64,000 bases of DNA from assembly GCA_030267065.1 (NCBI GenBank), contig JAJDJF010000001.1, forward strand, positions 80,448 to 144,447, read 5' to 3'. Source of the DNA: Desulfovibrio sp. OttesenSCG-928-C06. Lineage in GTDB: Bacteria > Desulfobacterota > Desulfovibrionia > Desulfovibrionales > Desulfovibrionaceae. Shown one piece after another: positions 34,156 through 42,931 of this stretch. The notes below the pieces were generated by a model that worked only from the letters and a program-made list of their open reading frames with translations, searched no databases and was not told the DNA's origin. A program made the translations under genes and the position numbers. How positions within the stretch are numbered: the stretch's first letter is position 1; the number at the start of each line of letters is the position of its first letter.

Positions 34156-35394
34156 TTACGAAAGACGCATCCTGAAATCTTCATAACCAAAAGAACGCAC
34201 CATTCTGAACTCGTGGGTTCCGGCCTTGAGCAGCGCTATTCCCGGTAGTCCCAGTCCGTTAAAGGTGTTGGTCTTGACCATGCTGTAGTGAGCCATGTCC
34301 AGAAATACCAGCCGGTCGCCGGGGTTTAGCGGTTCGTCAAAGGAGTATTCGCCGATAACATCCCCGGCCAGACAGGATTTTCCGGCCAGACGGCAGGTCC
34401 AGGCCTTTTCGCCAGCCTCGCCCGAGTCGATTACTCCGGGGCGGTAAGGCATTTCAAGCACATCAGGCATATGCGCCGCCGCAGAGGTATCCAGTATGGC
34501 TACAGGCATGTCGGCCTGAACAACATCCAGCACCGTGGATACAAGCACGCCGGTATTCAGGGCCACAGCCTCGCCCGGTTCCACATAAACATTCAGGCCG
34601 TACTTAGCGCGCACTCTTTCAATGCAGGAGCACAGCAGGTCCAGATCGTAACCCGGCCTTGTAATGTGATGCCCGCCACCAAAGTTAATCCACTTCAGAT
34701 GCGGCAGGTAGTGGCCGAACTTTTCTTCAACCACCGCCAGAGTGCGGGCCAGAGGCGCGGCATCCTGTTCGCAAAGGGTATGAAAATGCAGCCCGCTGAC
34801 GCCCAGATCAAGCAAATCCTGAGCGCTACGCCCGGCAAAGTCTGCCAGACGGATACCAAGACGCGAGCCGGGGGAACAAGGATCGTAAATCGGCGTTGCG
34901 CCCTCGGAATGCTCAGGATTGACGCGCAGCCCGATCTCAACCTTACAATTACGTCCACATTGAGCCGAACCGCTACTCACATTGCCCGCAACGCCATTAG
35001 CCGCTTCACCCGCAGCTTTTACCAACGGCGCAAAGCGTTCCAGTTGCGCAAATGAATTGAACACAACATGATCCGACACTTGCAGGATTTCCCGCATGTC
35101 TTCATCGCTGTACCCGGCGGCAAAAGTGTGGACCTCGCGCCCGAATTCCTCGCGGGCCAGCCGTGCTTCGTGCGGAGAACTGGCGCAGGCTCCGTGCAGC
35201 ACCTTTTTCAGCAGCGGAAAAGTGCTGAACATGGCAAAGCCCTTTAAGGCCAGCAGAATTTTGGCTCCGGTGCGCTCTTGTACCGAATCCAGAATCTCCA
35301 GATTAGCCAGCAGGCGGTCTTCATCCACCACAAAACAAGGGGTTGGCAAATCGGGCGGCAAAATATCCAGCCAGGGCGATACGTTTATGGACAT
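34156..35394 (-). CDS. nspC: Carboxy(nor)spermidine decarboxylase
   Basis: 412 residues from the ATG at 35392-35394, picked for AGGAAA upstream over a longer frame. PLP-dependent alanine-racemase-fold decarboxylase: PLP Lys in KILLALKGFAMFS (about 45-57), the FHTLCEQD and GGGHHITRPGYD motifs of NspC, and the substrate Cys/Asp loop near the C-terminus. It removes CO2 from carboxyspermidine to yield spermidine. A Gly/Ala/Asn-rich insertion (GEAANGVAGNVSSGS) interrupts the barrel near 130-150. Confidence 0.94.
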   Translation of the reverse strand: MSINVSPWLDILPPDLPTPCFVVDEDRLLANLEILDSVQERTGAKILLALKGFAMFSTFPLLKKVLHGACASSPHEARLAREEFGREVHTFAAGYSDEDMREILQVSDHVVFNSFAQLERFAPLVKAAGEAANGVAGNVSSGSAQCGRNCKVEIGLRVNPEHSEGATPIYDPCSPGSRLGIRLADFAGRSAQDLLDLGVSGLHFHTLCEQDAAPLARTLAVVEEKFGHYLPHLKWINFGGGHHITRPGYDLDLLCSCIERVRAKYGLNVYVEPGEAVALNTGVLVSTVLDVVQADMPVAILDTSAAAHMPDVLEMPYRPGVIDSGEAGEKAWTCRLAGKSCLAGDVIGEYSFDEPLNPGDRLVFLDMAHYSMVKTNTFNGLGLPGIALLKAGTHEFRMVRSFGYEDFRMRLS

Positions 35395-35520
35395 GTCTGT
35401 TTCCTGAAAATTTACTTTCTGAAAGGTCAAACAGTTACGCTGAAAAAGCAAAAATCCTTACAGGTCATAACTGCTACAAACTTTGTATAGCCGAATAATG
35501 GGGATAAGGAGGATTGGGGT

Positions 35521-35571
35521 CCGGGGGAAGGAACCTCAAGGGGCTCAGCTCCTTGTGGTTCCTTCCCCCGG
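35521..35571. repeat. Large stem-loop between the two carboxyspermidine genes
   Basis: CCGGGGGAAGGAACC (35521-35535) pairs perfectly with 35557-35571, and CAAGG/CCTTG pair inside the loop. No U-run follows on the minus strand, so it may modulate rather than end transcription, or stabilise mRNA. Confidence 0.7.
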
Positions 35572-35615
35572 AAGTACTTTTATGCGGCCTCAACCTGTAT
35601 TAGGGTGTGTACGCC

Positions 35616-36809
35616 CTAGTCCAGAAAGGTCTCCACCCAGGGCAGACCGTGCTTGTTGAGGGCAGCCATGAACGGATCCGGATCGAACTGTTCCATGTTC
35701 CACACGCCGGGCTTCTTCCACTGCCCGGTCAGCATCATCATGCCACCAATCATGGCCGGAACGCCGGTGGTGTAGCTGATGGCCTGCGAGCGCACCTCGG
35801 CGTAAGCTTCCTCGTGGTCGCAGATGTTGTAGACGTAGTAGGTGCGTTCCCTGCCGTCCTTCACACCCTTGATCAGGCAGCCGATGCAGGTTTTACCCTT
35901 GGTCAGCGGGCCGAGCGAGGCCGGGTCTGGCAAGAGCGCCTTGAGGAACTGGATGGGAACCACTTTCTGGCCCTGAAAATCAACTTCGTCAATGCGGGTC
36001 ATGCCAATGTTTTCCAGCACTTTCAGGTGGTTCAGGTAGTTGTCCGAAAAAGTCATCCAGAAGCGTGCGCGTTTGATGCCTTTAAGGTTCTGCACCAGCG
36101 ATTCCAGCTCTTCATGGTACATCAGGAAGCACTTCTTTTTGCCGATGCCGTCAGGGAAATCAAAGTTCATGGACCATGAAAGCGGGTCGGTTTCCACCCA
36201 CTCGCCGCGTTCCCAGTAGCGCCCCTTGGCTGTAACTTCGCGGATGTTGATTTCCGGGTTGAAGTTGGTGGCAAAGGGCTGGCCGTGATCGCCCGCATTG
36301 CAGTCGATAATGTCAAGCTGGTGGATTTCGTCAAAGTGATGCTTCATGGCGTAAGCGCTGAACACGTTGGTTACGCCCGGGTCAAAGCCGGAACCAAGCA
36401 ATGCGGTCAGGCCTTTTTCTTTGAAGCGCTCCTGATAGGCCCACTGCCACTTGTACTCGAACTTGGCTTCGTCCAGCGGCTCGTAGTTGGCGGTATCCAG
36501 ATAATCCACGCCGGTTTCAAGGCAGGCATCCATGATATGCAAATCCTGATACGGCAGGGCCACGTTCAGCACCAGATCCGGACCAAAGCTTTTGATGAGC
36601 TGCACAAGTTCCGGCACGTTGTCCGCATCCACGGCAGCGGTTTTGATTTCGCGCCCGGTCAGTTCCTTTACCTGCGCGGCAATGGCGTCGCATCTGGATT
36701 TGGTGCGGCTTGCCAGCATGATTTCGCCGTAAACTTCGGGCACTTGCGCGCACTTGTGCACCACAACAGAACCAACACCGCCCGCGCCGATAATCAGTAC
36801 TTTTTTCAT
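35616..36809 (-). CDS. Carboxy(nor)spermidine dehydrogenase (saccharopine dehydrogenase-like)
   Basis: 397 residues from the ATG at 36807-36809 with GGAG 6 nt upstream; the frame extends 45 codons further without support. Rossmann motif VLIIGAGGVGSVVVHKCA at the N-terminus, then VLNVALPYQDLHIMDACL and GFDPGVTNVFSAYA, as in the CASDH branch of the saccharopine dehydrogenase family. It condenses putrescine with aspartate semialdehyde and reduces the adduct to carboxyspermidine. Placement between speA and nspC supports this over lysine metabolism. Confidence 0.93.
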   Translation of the reverse strand: MKKVLIIGAGGVGSVVVHKCAQVPEVYGEIMLASRTKSRCDAIAAQVKELTGREIKTAAVDADNVPELVQLIKSFGPDLVLNVALPYQDLHIMDACLETGVDYLDTANYEPLDEAKFEYKWQWAYQERFKEKGLTALLGSGFDPGVTNVFSAYAMKHHFDEIHQLDIIDCNAGDHGQPFATNFNPEINIREVTAKGRYWERGEWVETDPLSWSMNFDFPDGIGKKKCFLMYHEELESLVQNLKGIKRARFWMTFSDNYLNHLKVLENIGMTRIDEVDFQGQKVVPIQFLKALLPDPASLGPLTKGKTCIGCLIKGVKDGRERTYYVYNICDHEEAYAEVRSQAISYTTGVPAMIGGMMMLTGQWKKPGVWNMEQFDPDPFMAALNKHGLPWVETFLD

Positions 36810-36846
36810 TATTTCTCCGAAATATTCTTTGTCGTAAGTATGTATA

Positions 36847-36888
36847 TGCCTCCGGCGGCTCAAAGGGCGCTGCCCCTTGAGAATCCCC
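36847..36888. repeat. Desulfovibrio-type intergenic stem-loop repeat, copy 2
   Basis: TGCCTCCGGCGGCT followed by a hairpin of CTCAAAGGG with CCCCTTGAG and then ATCCCC. Lies between speA and the dehydrogenase gene. Confidence 0.7.
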
Positions 36889-37021
36889 GGCAGGGACCGG
36901 CTGGCCCCTGCACCCCGCATTATGGGGTTATTCCAGAAGCTCATAAGTTATTTATATAAAAAGGGTCGAGAGCCAAAGCCGATGAAAAGCATTCCAAGTC
37001 AGCAGGAGTGTCATCGACCTG

Positions 37022-37060
37022 AATGGGGTCTGGGGTTGCGAACCCCAGACGCCGGAGGCA
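37022..37060. repeat. Desulfovibrio-type intergenic stem-loop repeat, copy 3 (inverted)
   Basis: The minus strand begins TGCCTCCGGCGTCTGGGG; GTCTGGGG (37028-37035) and CCCCAGAC (37043-37050) form the stem. With copy 2 it brackets a 280-nt gap inside the polyamine cluster. Confidence 0.7.
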
Positions 37061-37089
37061 AAAAATCCCCCTTAAACAACCCCAAACTC

Positions 37090-39045
37090 TTACCTTTCGT
37101 AATAAGTATAGCCGCGCAATCCGTCTTCAAAGGCCTGCATGATCATCTGGCGTTCGGCTGGTTTTATACGCTCGGTGCGCACCGCGCGTTCAGCCACCTT
37201 TCGCAGTCCTTCCACTATGCGGCGCGGGTCGTACTCAACATAGCTAAGAATATCAGCCACGCTGTCACCGCGCAGTTCGCGCATGAACTCGTACTCGCCG
37301 TCATCGTTGATGCGTACGGAAACCACGTTGGTATCGCCCAGCAGGTTATGCAGGTCGCCCAGAGTTTCCTGATACGCGCCCACAAGAAACACGCCAAGGT
37401 AATACTCTTCGCCGTCTTTCAGTTCATGCACGTCCAGAGTCTTTTTCACGCCCTGATTCACGTCAATGAAGTGGTCGATGCGCCCGTCACTGTCGCAGGT
37501 AATATCCGAAAGGATGGCCTGCCGGGTTGGGACCTCGGCCAGACGGTGCACCGGCATAACCGGGAAAAGCTGCCCGATGGCCCATGAGTCCGGCAAGGAC
37601 TGGAAGACGCTGAAGTTGCCGTAATAGATATCGGCAAGGACCAGATCGATCTCGGCCAGATCCTTGGGGATATGCGGTAGCTTCTGCTTTGCCAGCGCAA
37701 TACGTTTGATGATTACCCAGAAAAGGCGTTCCGCTATGGTCCGTTCACGCAGGCTAACCTTACCGTGCAGAAACTGCTGGCGCACCTCGTCCCGGTAGTA
37801 GATTGCGTCGTTGTAGCATTCCTGAAGATTGCGCAGAGTCAGGCCGTTCAGCACCTGTAACAGGTTTTGCGTGGCTTCCGGCGCATCGTCTGGAATTACG
37901 GGAATCTCGTCCGCTTCGCCAGCCTCTCCGGTATTGCTCTCGCTTTTGTGCTCAATCTGGCTCACGTCCAGAATGTTGAACAGCAACATTGAATAGTAAG
38001 CAACCGTGGCGCGGCCCGATTCGGTGATGATGCTTGGGTGCGCGGTGTCGCTTTCGTCAAGGATGGTCATGACGGCTTCCACAACGTCCGTGCAGTATTC
38101 ATCAAGGCTGTAGTTGCGGCTGGAAAGGAAGTTGGTGCGCGAGCCGTCATAGTCAACGGCCAGTCCGCCGCCAAGGTCAAGATACCCCATGGGGGCGCCT
38201 TCCTTGACCAGCCCGGCGTAGATGCGCGAAGCTTCCATAACAGCGCCGCGAATGTCGCGGATGTTGGAAACCTGCGAGCCAAGGTGGTAGTGCAGCAGCT
38301 TGAAGCAGTCGAGCATGTTGTGCGCGCGCAGGGTGTCCACCGCGTCTACAATCTGGGTGGTGGAAAGCCCGAATGTGGAGCGTTCCCCGCCGGATTCAGA
38401 CCAGTGCCCGCTGGCTTTGCTGGCCAGCTTTGCGCGCACGCCAATAAGCGGTTTGACGCCCATGCGCTCGGCCCGCTCAATGATAAGGTCAAGCTCGCTT
38501 GGCATCTCCACAACAAAAAAGCACAGGTAGCCAAGGCGCAGGGCGTAAAGGCCAAGGTCAATGAACTCCTCGTCCTTGTAGCCGTTGCAGATAAGGCAGG
38601 CTTCTTCGTCGCGCAGTTGCGAAAGGGCGGCAAACAGTTCGGCCTTGCTGCCGACTTCCATACCGTGATGGTAATGGGAGCCAAAGCGCGCAATGGCTTC
38701 AACCACCTGCTGCTGCTGATTTACCTTGATCGGAAAGACTCCCCTGTATTCACCGCGATAGCCCAAGGTCTTGATGGCCTTGCGGAAGCTCTCGTGCAGT
38801 GAGGAGATCTGCGAATCAAGAATGTTTTCGATGCGCAGAAGCACGGGCATATCAAGCCCTCTTTCGCGCATTCCGGTGATAATGGATGGGATACTGACGC
38901 TAACGGGATTCTTGCGTCCCGAGGGGCGTATTACAACATCACCTTCAGGCGAGATGTCGAAATACCCTGCTCCCCAGTTGCGAATACCGTACAGTTCGGC
39001 GGAGTCTTCAACACTCCACCTTTGAAGGGTAGGTTTTTTTGCCAA
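37090..39045 (-). CDS. speA: Biosynthetic arginine decarboxylase
   Basis: 651 residues from a TTG at 39043-39045, chosen because GAGG lies 8 nt upstream; a TTG 18 nt earlier has its site too close. PLP fold-III enzyme turning arginine into agmatine. WGAGYFDIS and the PLP Lys in YRGVFPIKVNQQQQ (about 100) are SpeA signatures; LHYHLGSQVSNIRDI and YLDLGGGLAVDYDGS are the barrel motifs. A Glu/Asp/Ser-rich insertion (SESNTGEAGEADEIP) lies near 385. First enzyme and likely first gene of the spermidine cluster. Confidence 0.95.
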   Translation of the reverse strand: MAKKPTLQRWSVEDSAELYGIRNWGAGYFDISPEGDVVIRPSGRKNPVSVSIPSIITGMRERGLDMPVLLRIENILDSQISSLHESFRKAIKTLGYRGEYRGVFPIKVNQQQQVVEAIARFGSHYHHGMEVGSKAELFAALSQLRDEEACLICNGYKDEEFIDLGLYALRLGYLCFFVVEMPSELDLIIERAERMGVKPLIGVRAKLASKASGHWSESGGERSTFGLSTTQIVDAVDTLRAHNMLDCFKLLHYHLGSQVSNIRDIRGAVMEASRIYAGLVKEGAPMGYLDLGGGLAVDYDGSRTNFLSSRNYSLDEYCTDVVEAVMTILDESDTAHPSIITESGRATVAYYSMLLFNILDVSQIEHKSESNTGEAGEADEIPVIPDDAPEATQNLLQVLNGLTLRNLQECYNDAIYYRDEVRQQFLHGKVSLRERTIAERLFWVIIKRIALAKQKLPHIPKDLAEIDLVLADIYYGNFSVFQSLPDSWAIGQLFPVMPVHRLAEVPTRQAILSDITCDSDGRIDHFIDVNQGVKKTLDVHELKDGEEYYLGVFLVGAYQETLGDLHNLLGDTNVVSVRINDDGEYEFMRELRGDSVADILSYVEYDPRRIVEGLRKVAERAVRTERIKPAERQMIMQAFEDGLRGYTYYER

Positions 39046-39446
39046 GGCTGTAACCTCATACAAACTCCGTATAGAGGTGGCCGGGAGACCCGGAAAAGCG
39101 GCGTTTTAAAATCAAAACGCCTGCCAAAGCCGAATGCCAGCTAGCGCAAGGCCTTTAGAAGCGTTGAGATTCAACGCTTTAGGTGGGGCCATAGTCTGGA
39201 AGGCACGGTTTATAGATACCGTAGCGATTTGTCAAGATAATTGTATTTAAGCTTTCAGGCCCAGCGGTTTGAACGTGTTGGATAATTTTTATCAGGATGG
39301 GGGTTATATATTTTAAACGCCGCCAGCAAAACTTTTTCAAAGTTAGTGCGCTCCAGCACTGGAAGGCCGGGAAAGCTTATGATACAAGACCTGAGCTTAC
39401 TTGAACAATCCTAAACGGGCTACGCCCGCCTGAAAACGGAATATGC
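39046..39446. other. Divergent intergenic region: structured speA leader and pyrB upstream
   Basis: From the promoter at 39209-39235 the speA transcript would carry a leader of about 155 nt with three successive hairpins: AAGCGTTGA (39159-39179), GGCGTTTT (39100-39121) and CCGGG-AGA-CCCGG (39083-39095), just before the TTG start. 39236-39446 is AT-rich and must hold the pyrB promoter; nothing else recognised. Confidence 0.55.
39209..39235 (-). promoter_or_regulatory. Candidate strong sigma-70 promoter of the speA cluster
   Basis: Minus strand: an exact TTGACA (39230-39235) and TATAAA (39209-39214), spaced 15 bp. Near consensus, but the spacer is short. Confidence 0.6.
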
Positions 39447-40412
39447 ATGCAAAACTTCATCTGGCCGCATAAAGATTTGCTGGATGTGGATGATCTGACC
39501 GTCCGCGAGGTCAACTACCTGCTGGATACGGCCGAGCAGTTTCAGGAAGTCAACAGCCGTCCGGTTAAAAAGGTGCCTACCCTGCGCGGCAAGGGCATCA
39601 TCCTCTTTTTTGCTGAAAACAGCACCCGGACCAAGGTATCTTTTGACATGGCCGGTAAAAGGCTGTCAGCAGATACCTTTTCGCTGGCCAAAAGCGGCAG
39701 CAGCCTGAACAAGGGCGAAAGCCTCAAGGACACAGCCCTGACCTTGCAGGCCATGTCGCCCGACATCATCGTAATTCGCCATTCATCCAGCGGCGCGGCC
39801 CGTTTTCTGGCCGAACGCCTTAGCTGTTCCATTGTCAACGCTGGTGACGGCTGGCACGCCCACCCTACTCAGGCCCTGCTTGACGCCTACAGCCTGCGCA
39901 AATTCTGGCGCAACAACGAACTTGGCGGTTTTGAGGGCAAAAAAGTGCTGATTGTGGGCGATGTGGCGCACAGCCGGGTGGCCCGCTCAAACATCAAGCT
40001 GCTGACCATGCTTGGCGCCAAAGTCAGAATATTTGCTCCTAAAACCCTGCTGCCCGCCAATGCTGCGGACTGGCCGGTGGAGGTTCACAGCGACCTTGGC
40101 GAAGCCATGCGCGGCGCGGATGCTGTCATGTGTCTGCGCCTGCAACTGGAGCGTCAGGCTGCGGGACTTTTGCCCGACCTGTCCGAGTATGCCTCGCGTT
40201 TTTGCATAACCCCCAAACTGATGGAGCTGGCAGCTCCGGGCGCGCCACTGCTGCACCCCGGCCCCATGAACCGTGGGCTGGAAGTTGCTTCAAGTCTGGC
40301 AGATGCGCCCAACAGTCTGGTTCTGGATCAGGTAAACGCCGGGGTAGCCGTGCGTATGGCTATTCTTTACACCCTAGGCACCAGAAACGACGCGCCACAG
40401 CCCGAGGCATAG
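39447..40412 (+). CDS. pyrB: Aspartate carbamoyltransferase catalytic subunit
   Basis: 321 residues. First committed step of pyrimidine synthesis. The carbamoyl-phosphate loop is [13 protein letters not shown] (about 54-66); [15 protein letters not shown] and [16 protein letters not shown] and HPGPMNRG are family signatures. No pyrI regulatory subunit follows; instead pyrC starts 39 nt downstream, as in the dihydroorotase-associated type of complex. Confidence 0.96.
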   Translation: MQNFIWPHKDLLDVDDLTVREVNYLLDTAEQFQEVNSRPVKKVPTLRGKGIILFFAENSTRTKVSFDMAGKRLSADTFSLAKSGSSLNKGESLKDTALTLQAMSPDIIVIRHSSSGAARFLAERLSCSIVNAGDGWHAHPTQALLDAYSLRKFWRNNELGGFEGKKVLIVGDVAHSRVARSNIKLLTMLGAKVRIFAPKTLLPANAADWPVEVHSDLGEAMRGADAVMCLRLQLERQAAGLLPDLSEYASRFCITPKLMELAAPGAPLLHPGPMNRGLEVASSLADAPNSLVLDQVNAGVAVRMAILYTLGTRNDAPQPEA

Positions 40413-40451
40413 ACATCCGTGGCAAGATACAGCGAATTACGGAGATTTTAG

Positions 40452-41732
40452 ATGAACAAGCCTGACCATAAATTTCTGCTCAAGGGAGCGCGCCGCCACG
40501 AACACGCCAGCTTTGACGTGCTGGTGGAAAATGGACGCATTGCCGCCGCTGGCCCTTCCGGAAGCATTGAAGCTCCCTCCGGCGTTGAATCCGTGCAGGC
40601 CGAAGGCAAACTGCTTTTTCCCAGCTTCATTGACGCGCACGTTCACTTGCGCGAACCGGGCTATGAGTACAAGGAAGATATCCAGAGCGGCCTGACGGCG
40701 GCGGCTTACGGCGGTTTTGGCGCGGTTATGGCCATGGCCAACACCAACCCGGTCAACGACAACGCCTCTGTCACCAAGTCCATGCTGGAAAAAGCCCGTC
40801 TCACCCATCCACACGGCCCGGCCCTCTACCCCATTGGCGCGCTAAGCACAGGTCTTGACGGCAAGGAACTGGCCCCAATGGGCGAGCTTGCCGAGGCAGG
40901 AGCAAAAGCCATCTCCAATGACGGCAAACCGGTAAAGAACAACGAGTTGTTCCGCCACGCAGTTGAATATGCCGCCACCTGGAACCTCAAGGTCATCGAC
41001 CACTGCGAGGATCCGGATTTGGCTGCCGGCTGGCAGATGAACGAGGGAAAAAGCGCCATGGAGCTTGGCCTTAAAGGACAGCCCGGTGTTGGCGAGGCCA
41101 TTCAGGTGGCGCGTGACGTCATGCTGGCCGAATACCTTAACCTGCCTGTGCATCTGGCGCACATAAGCTGCCGCCAGTCAGTGGAGCTTATCCGCTGGGC
41201 CAAAACGCGCGGGGTCAAAGTCACAGCGGAAACCTGCCCGCACTATCTTTTGCTGGACGATACAGCCCTTGCCTCGTATAGCACGCTGCTCAAGGTTTCC
41301 CCGCCCCTGCGCGGCAAGGATGATGTCGCTGCCATGCGCGAGGCTGTAGCTGACGGTACAATTGATATTTTTGCCACAGACCATGCTCCGCACGCCGCGC
41401 ATGAAAAGGAAGTGGAGTTCGATCAGGCTCCATGCGGCTTTATCGGCCTTGAAACAGCGGTTGCGCTGACCTGGGCGCTGGTGGAACAGGGAGTTCTGAC
41501 GGGCAGGCGGTTTGAAGAGCTTTGGGCCAGCGGCCCGGCTGATATTTTCAACCTGCCGGTTAACGGCTTCAAAGCCGGAGATCCTGCGGATTTCTTCCTG
41601 TTTGACCCGGCTGAAAGCTGGGTTGTTAACCGCGAGAGCATTCACTCCAAAAGCCTGAACTCCCCCTGGCTGGGGCAGGAGCTTAAAGGCCGCGTAAGCG
41701 CACATTGGCTTGGCGGAGTGCGCATTTTTTAG
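40452..41732 (+). CDS. pyrC: Dihydroorotase
   Basis: 426 residues, type I dihydroorotase. Zinc motif DAHVHLREPGYEYKED (about 61), DHCEDPDLAA, HLAHISCRQSVEL, and catalytic Asp region ATDHAPHAAHEK. The carboxylated Lys expected in the active site is near SNDGKPVKNNE or the GFGAVMAMANT region; not fixed by eye. Good GGAG site. Cotranscribed with pyrB, consistent with complex formation between type I PyrC and PyrB in other bacteria. Confidence 0.96.
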   Translation: MNKPDHKFLLKGARRHEHASFDVLVENGRIAAAGPSGSIEAPSGVESVQAEGKLLFPSFIDAHVHLREPGYEYKEDIQSGLTAAAYGGFGAVMAMANTNPVNDNASVTKSMLEKARLTHPHGPALYPIGALSTGLDGKELAPMGELAEAGAKAISNDGKPVKNNELFRHAVEYAATWNLKVIDHCEDPDLAAGWQMNEGKSAMELGLKGQPGVGEAIQVARDVMLAEYLNLPVHLAHISCRQSVELIRWAKTRGVKVTAETCPHYLLLDDTALASYSTLLKVSPPLRGKDDVAAMREAVADGTIDIFATDHAPHAAHEKEVEFDQAPCGFIGLETAVALTWALVEQGVLTGRRFEELWASGPADIFNLPVNGFKAGDPADFFLFDPAESWVVNRESIHSKSLNSPWLGQELKGRVSAHWLGGVRIF

Positions 41733-41886
41733 TTGTAATTATGGCAGGCCGGACTTAAAAGTCTGCGGCTTGCAGTGTAAACGCGCAGTTTGAGACTGGC
41801 GCTATCTTGCCAGCCACCGGACAGCTTGCACGCTGTAGCGCTTGTAGGCACGGTTTGGCAGGCAGGCTGATAAACGGGAGAGAAAT

Positions 41887-42750
41887 ATGAATATCGGATA
41901 TATCGGACTTGGACTCATGGGCAAACCTTGCGCCCGTCACCTGATGAAAGCCGGACACACCGTGCATATCTGGGCCAGAAACAAGCAGAAGGTGCAGGAT
42001 TTGATTTCCGAAGGGGCCGTCTGGTGTGACAGCCCGGCCAAAGTAGCAGAACAGGTCGAATTCCTGTTCACCAACCTTAGTGATACTCCTGATGTTGAAG
42101 CTGTTCTGCTGGGCCAAAACGGTGTGATCGATGGCGGCAAAAGCGGCCTGATTGTGGCCGACATGAGCACCATCTCTGCCATTACCACCCGCGAGATTGG
42201 CAAAAAGCTGGCTGAAAAGGGCATCATCCTTGTGGATACCCCGGTTTCGGGCGGCACCAAAGGCGCGCAGGAAGCCACGCTGACCATTATGGTCGGCGCT
42301 GAGCCTGACGTTTTTGAAAAAGTTAAACCGTTGCTTTCAATAATGGGAAGTAAGGTTACACTCATTGGGGCTCTGGGAGCTGGTCAGGTGGCAAAAAGCT
42401 GCAACCAGATCATGTTCACATCCACCCTGATGGGAGTATCCGAAGCCTTCCGGCTGGCCCGCACCCTTGGCGTTGATATCAAGAACGTGCGCGAGGCGCT
42501 CATGGGCGGCTTTGCCCGCAGCACCGTGCTGGATTTGCACGGACAGCGCATCATTGAACAGGATTTTGCGCCCGGCTTCAAGATTGACTTGCATCACAAG
42601 GACATGGGCATTGTTGACGGACTGGCCAAAGAACTGGGGCTGGGCATGCCGGTGAGCGCCCTGTGCCTGCAACGTCTGGACGAAGCACGGCAGGAAGGCG
42701 ATGGCGAACTGGACTCTGCCGCCATTTCAAAAATTATCGACAGGCTTTAA
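41887..42750 (+). CDS. Beta-hydroxyacid dehydrogenase (GarR/HIBADH family)
   Basis: 287 residues. NAD(P) loop IGYIGLGLMGKPCARHL, substrate loop DTPVSGGTKGAQEATL, catalytic Lys in GAGQVAKSCNQIM (about 170) and C-terminal HHKDMGIVDGLAKELG. Family enzymes reduce tartronate or succinic semialdehydes or oxidise 3-hydroxyisobutyrate; substrate not determinable here. Neighbours pyrC and argS give no pathway hint. Confidence 0.9.
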   Translation: MNIGYIGLGLMGKPCARHLMKAGHTVHIWARNKQKVQDLISEGAVWCDSPAKVAEQVEFLFTNLSDTPDVEAVLLGQNGVIDGGKSGLIVADMSTISAITTREIGKKLAEKGIILVDTPVSGGTKGAQEATLTIMVGAEPDVFEKVKPLLSIMGSKVTLIGALGAGQVAKSCNQIMFTSTLMGVSEAFRLARTLGVDIKNVREALMGGFARSTVLDLHGQRIIEQDFAPGFKIDLHHKDMGIVDGLAKELGLGMPVSALCLQRLDEARQEGDGELDSAAISKIIDRL

Positions 42751-42931
42751 CTGCTGTGAGCCTGCCGGAAAACCGGTTTTCCTGAGACAATGGGCACAAG
42801 CCTGCTTGTCAGATAGCCCGGTTTGACGAAATTCAAATGAAACGACCTTGAGCGGAAACGCTTTTGACATGAACAAAGGCAGTGGCGGAATGCACTCCGC
42901 TCGCGCCTAAACAGGTTACAGGATACAAAAC

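Noticed and set aside
34471-36959. Long plus-strand ORFs opposite the polyamine genes
   Set aside because: Shadows of GC-rich coding sequence on the other strand.
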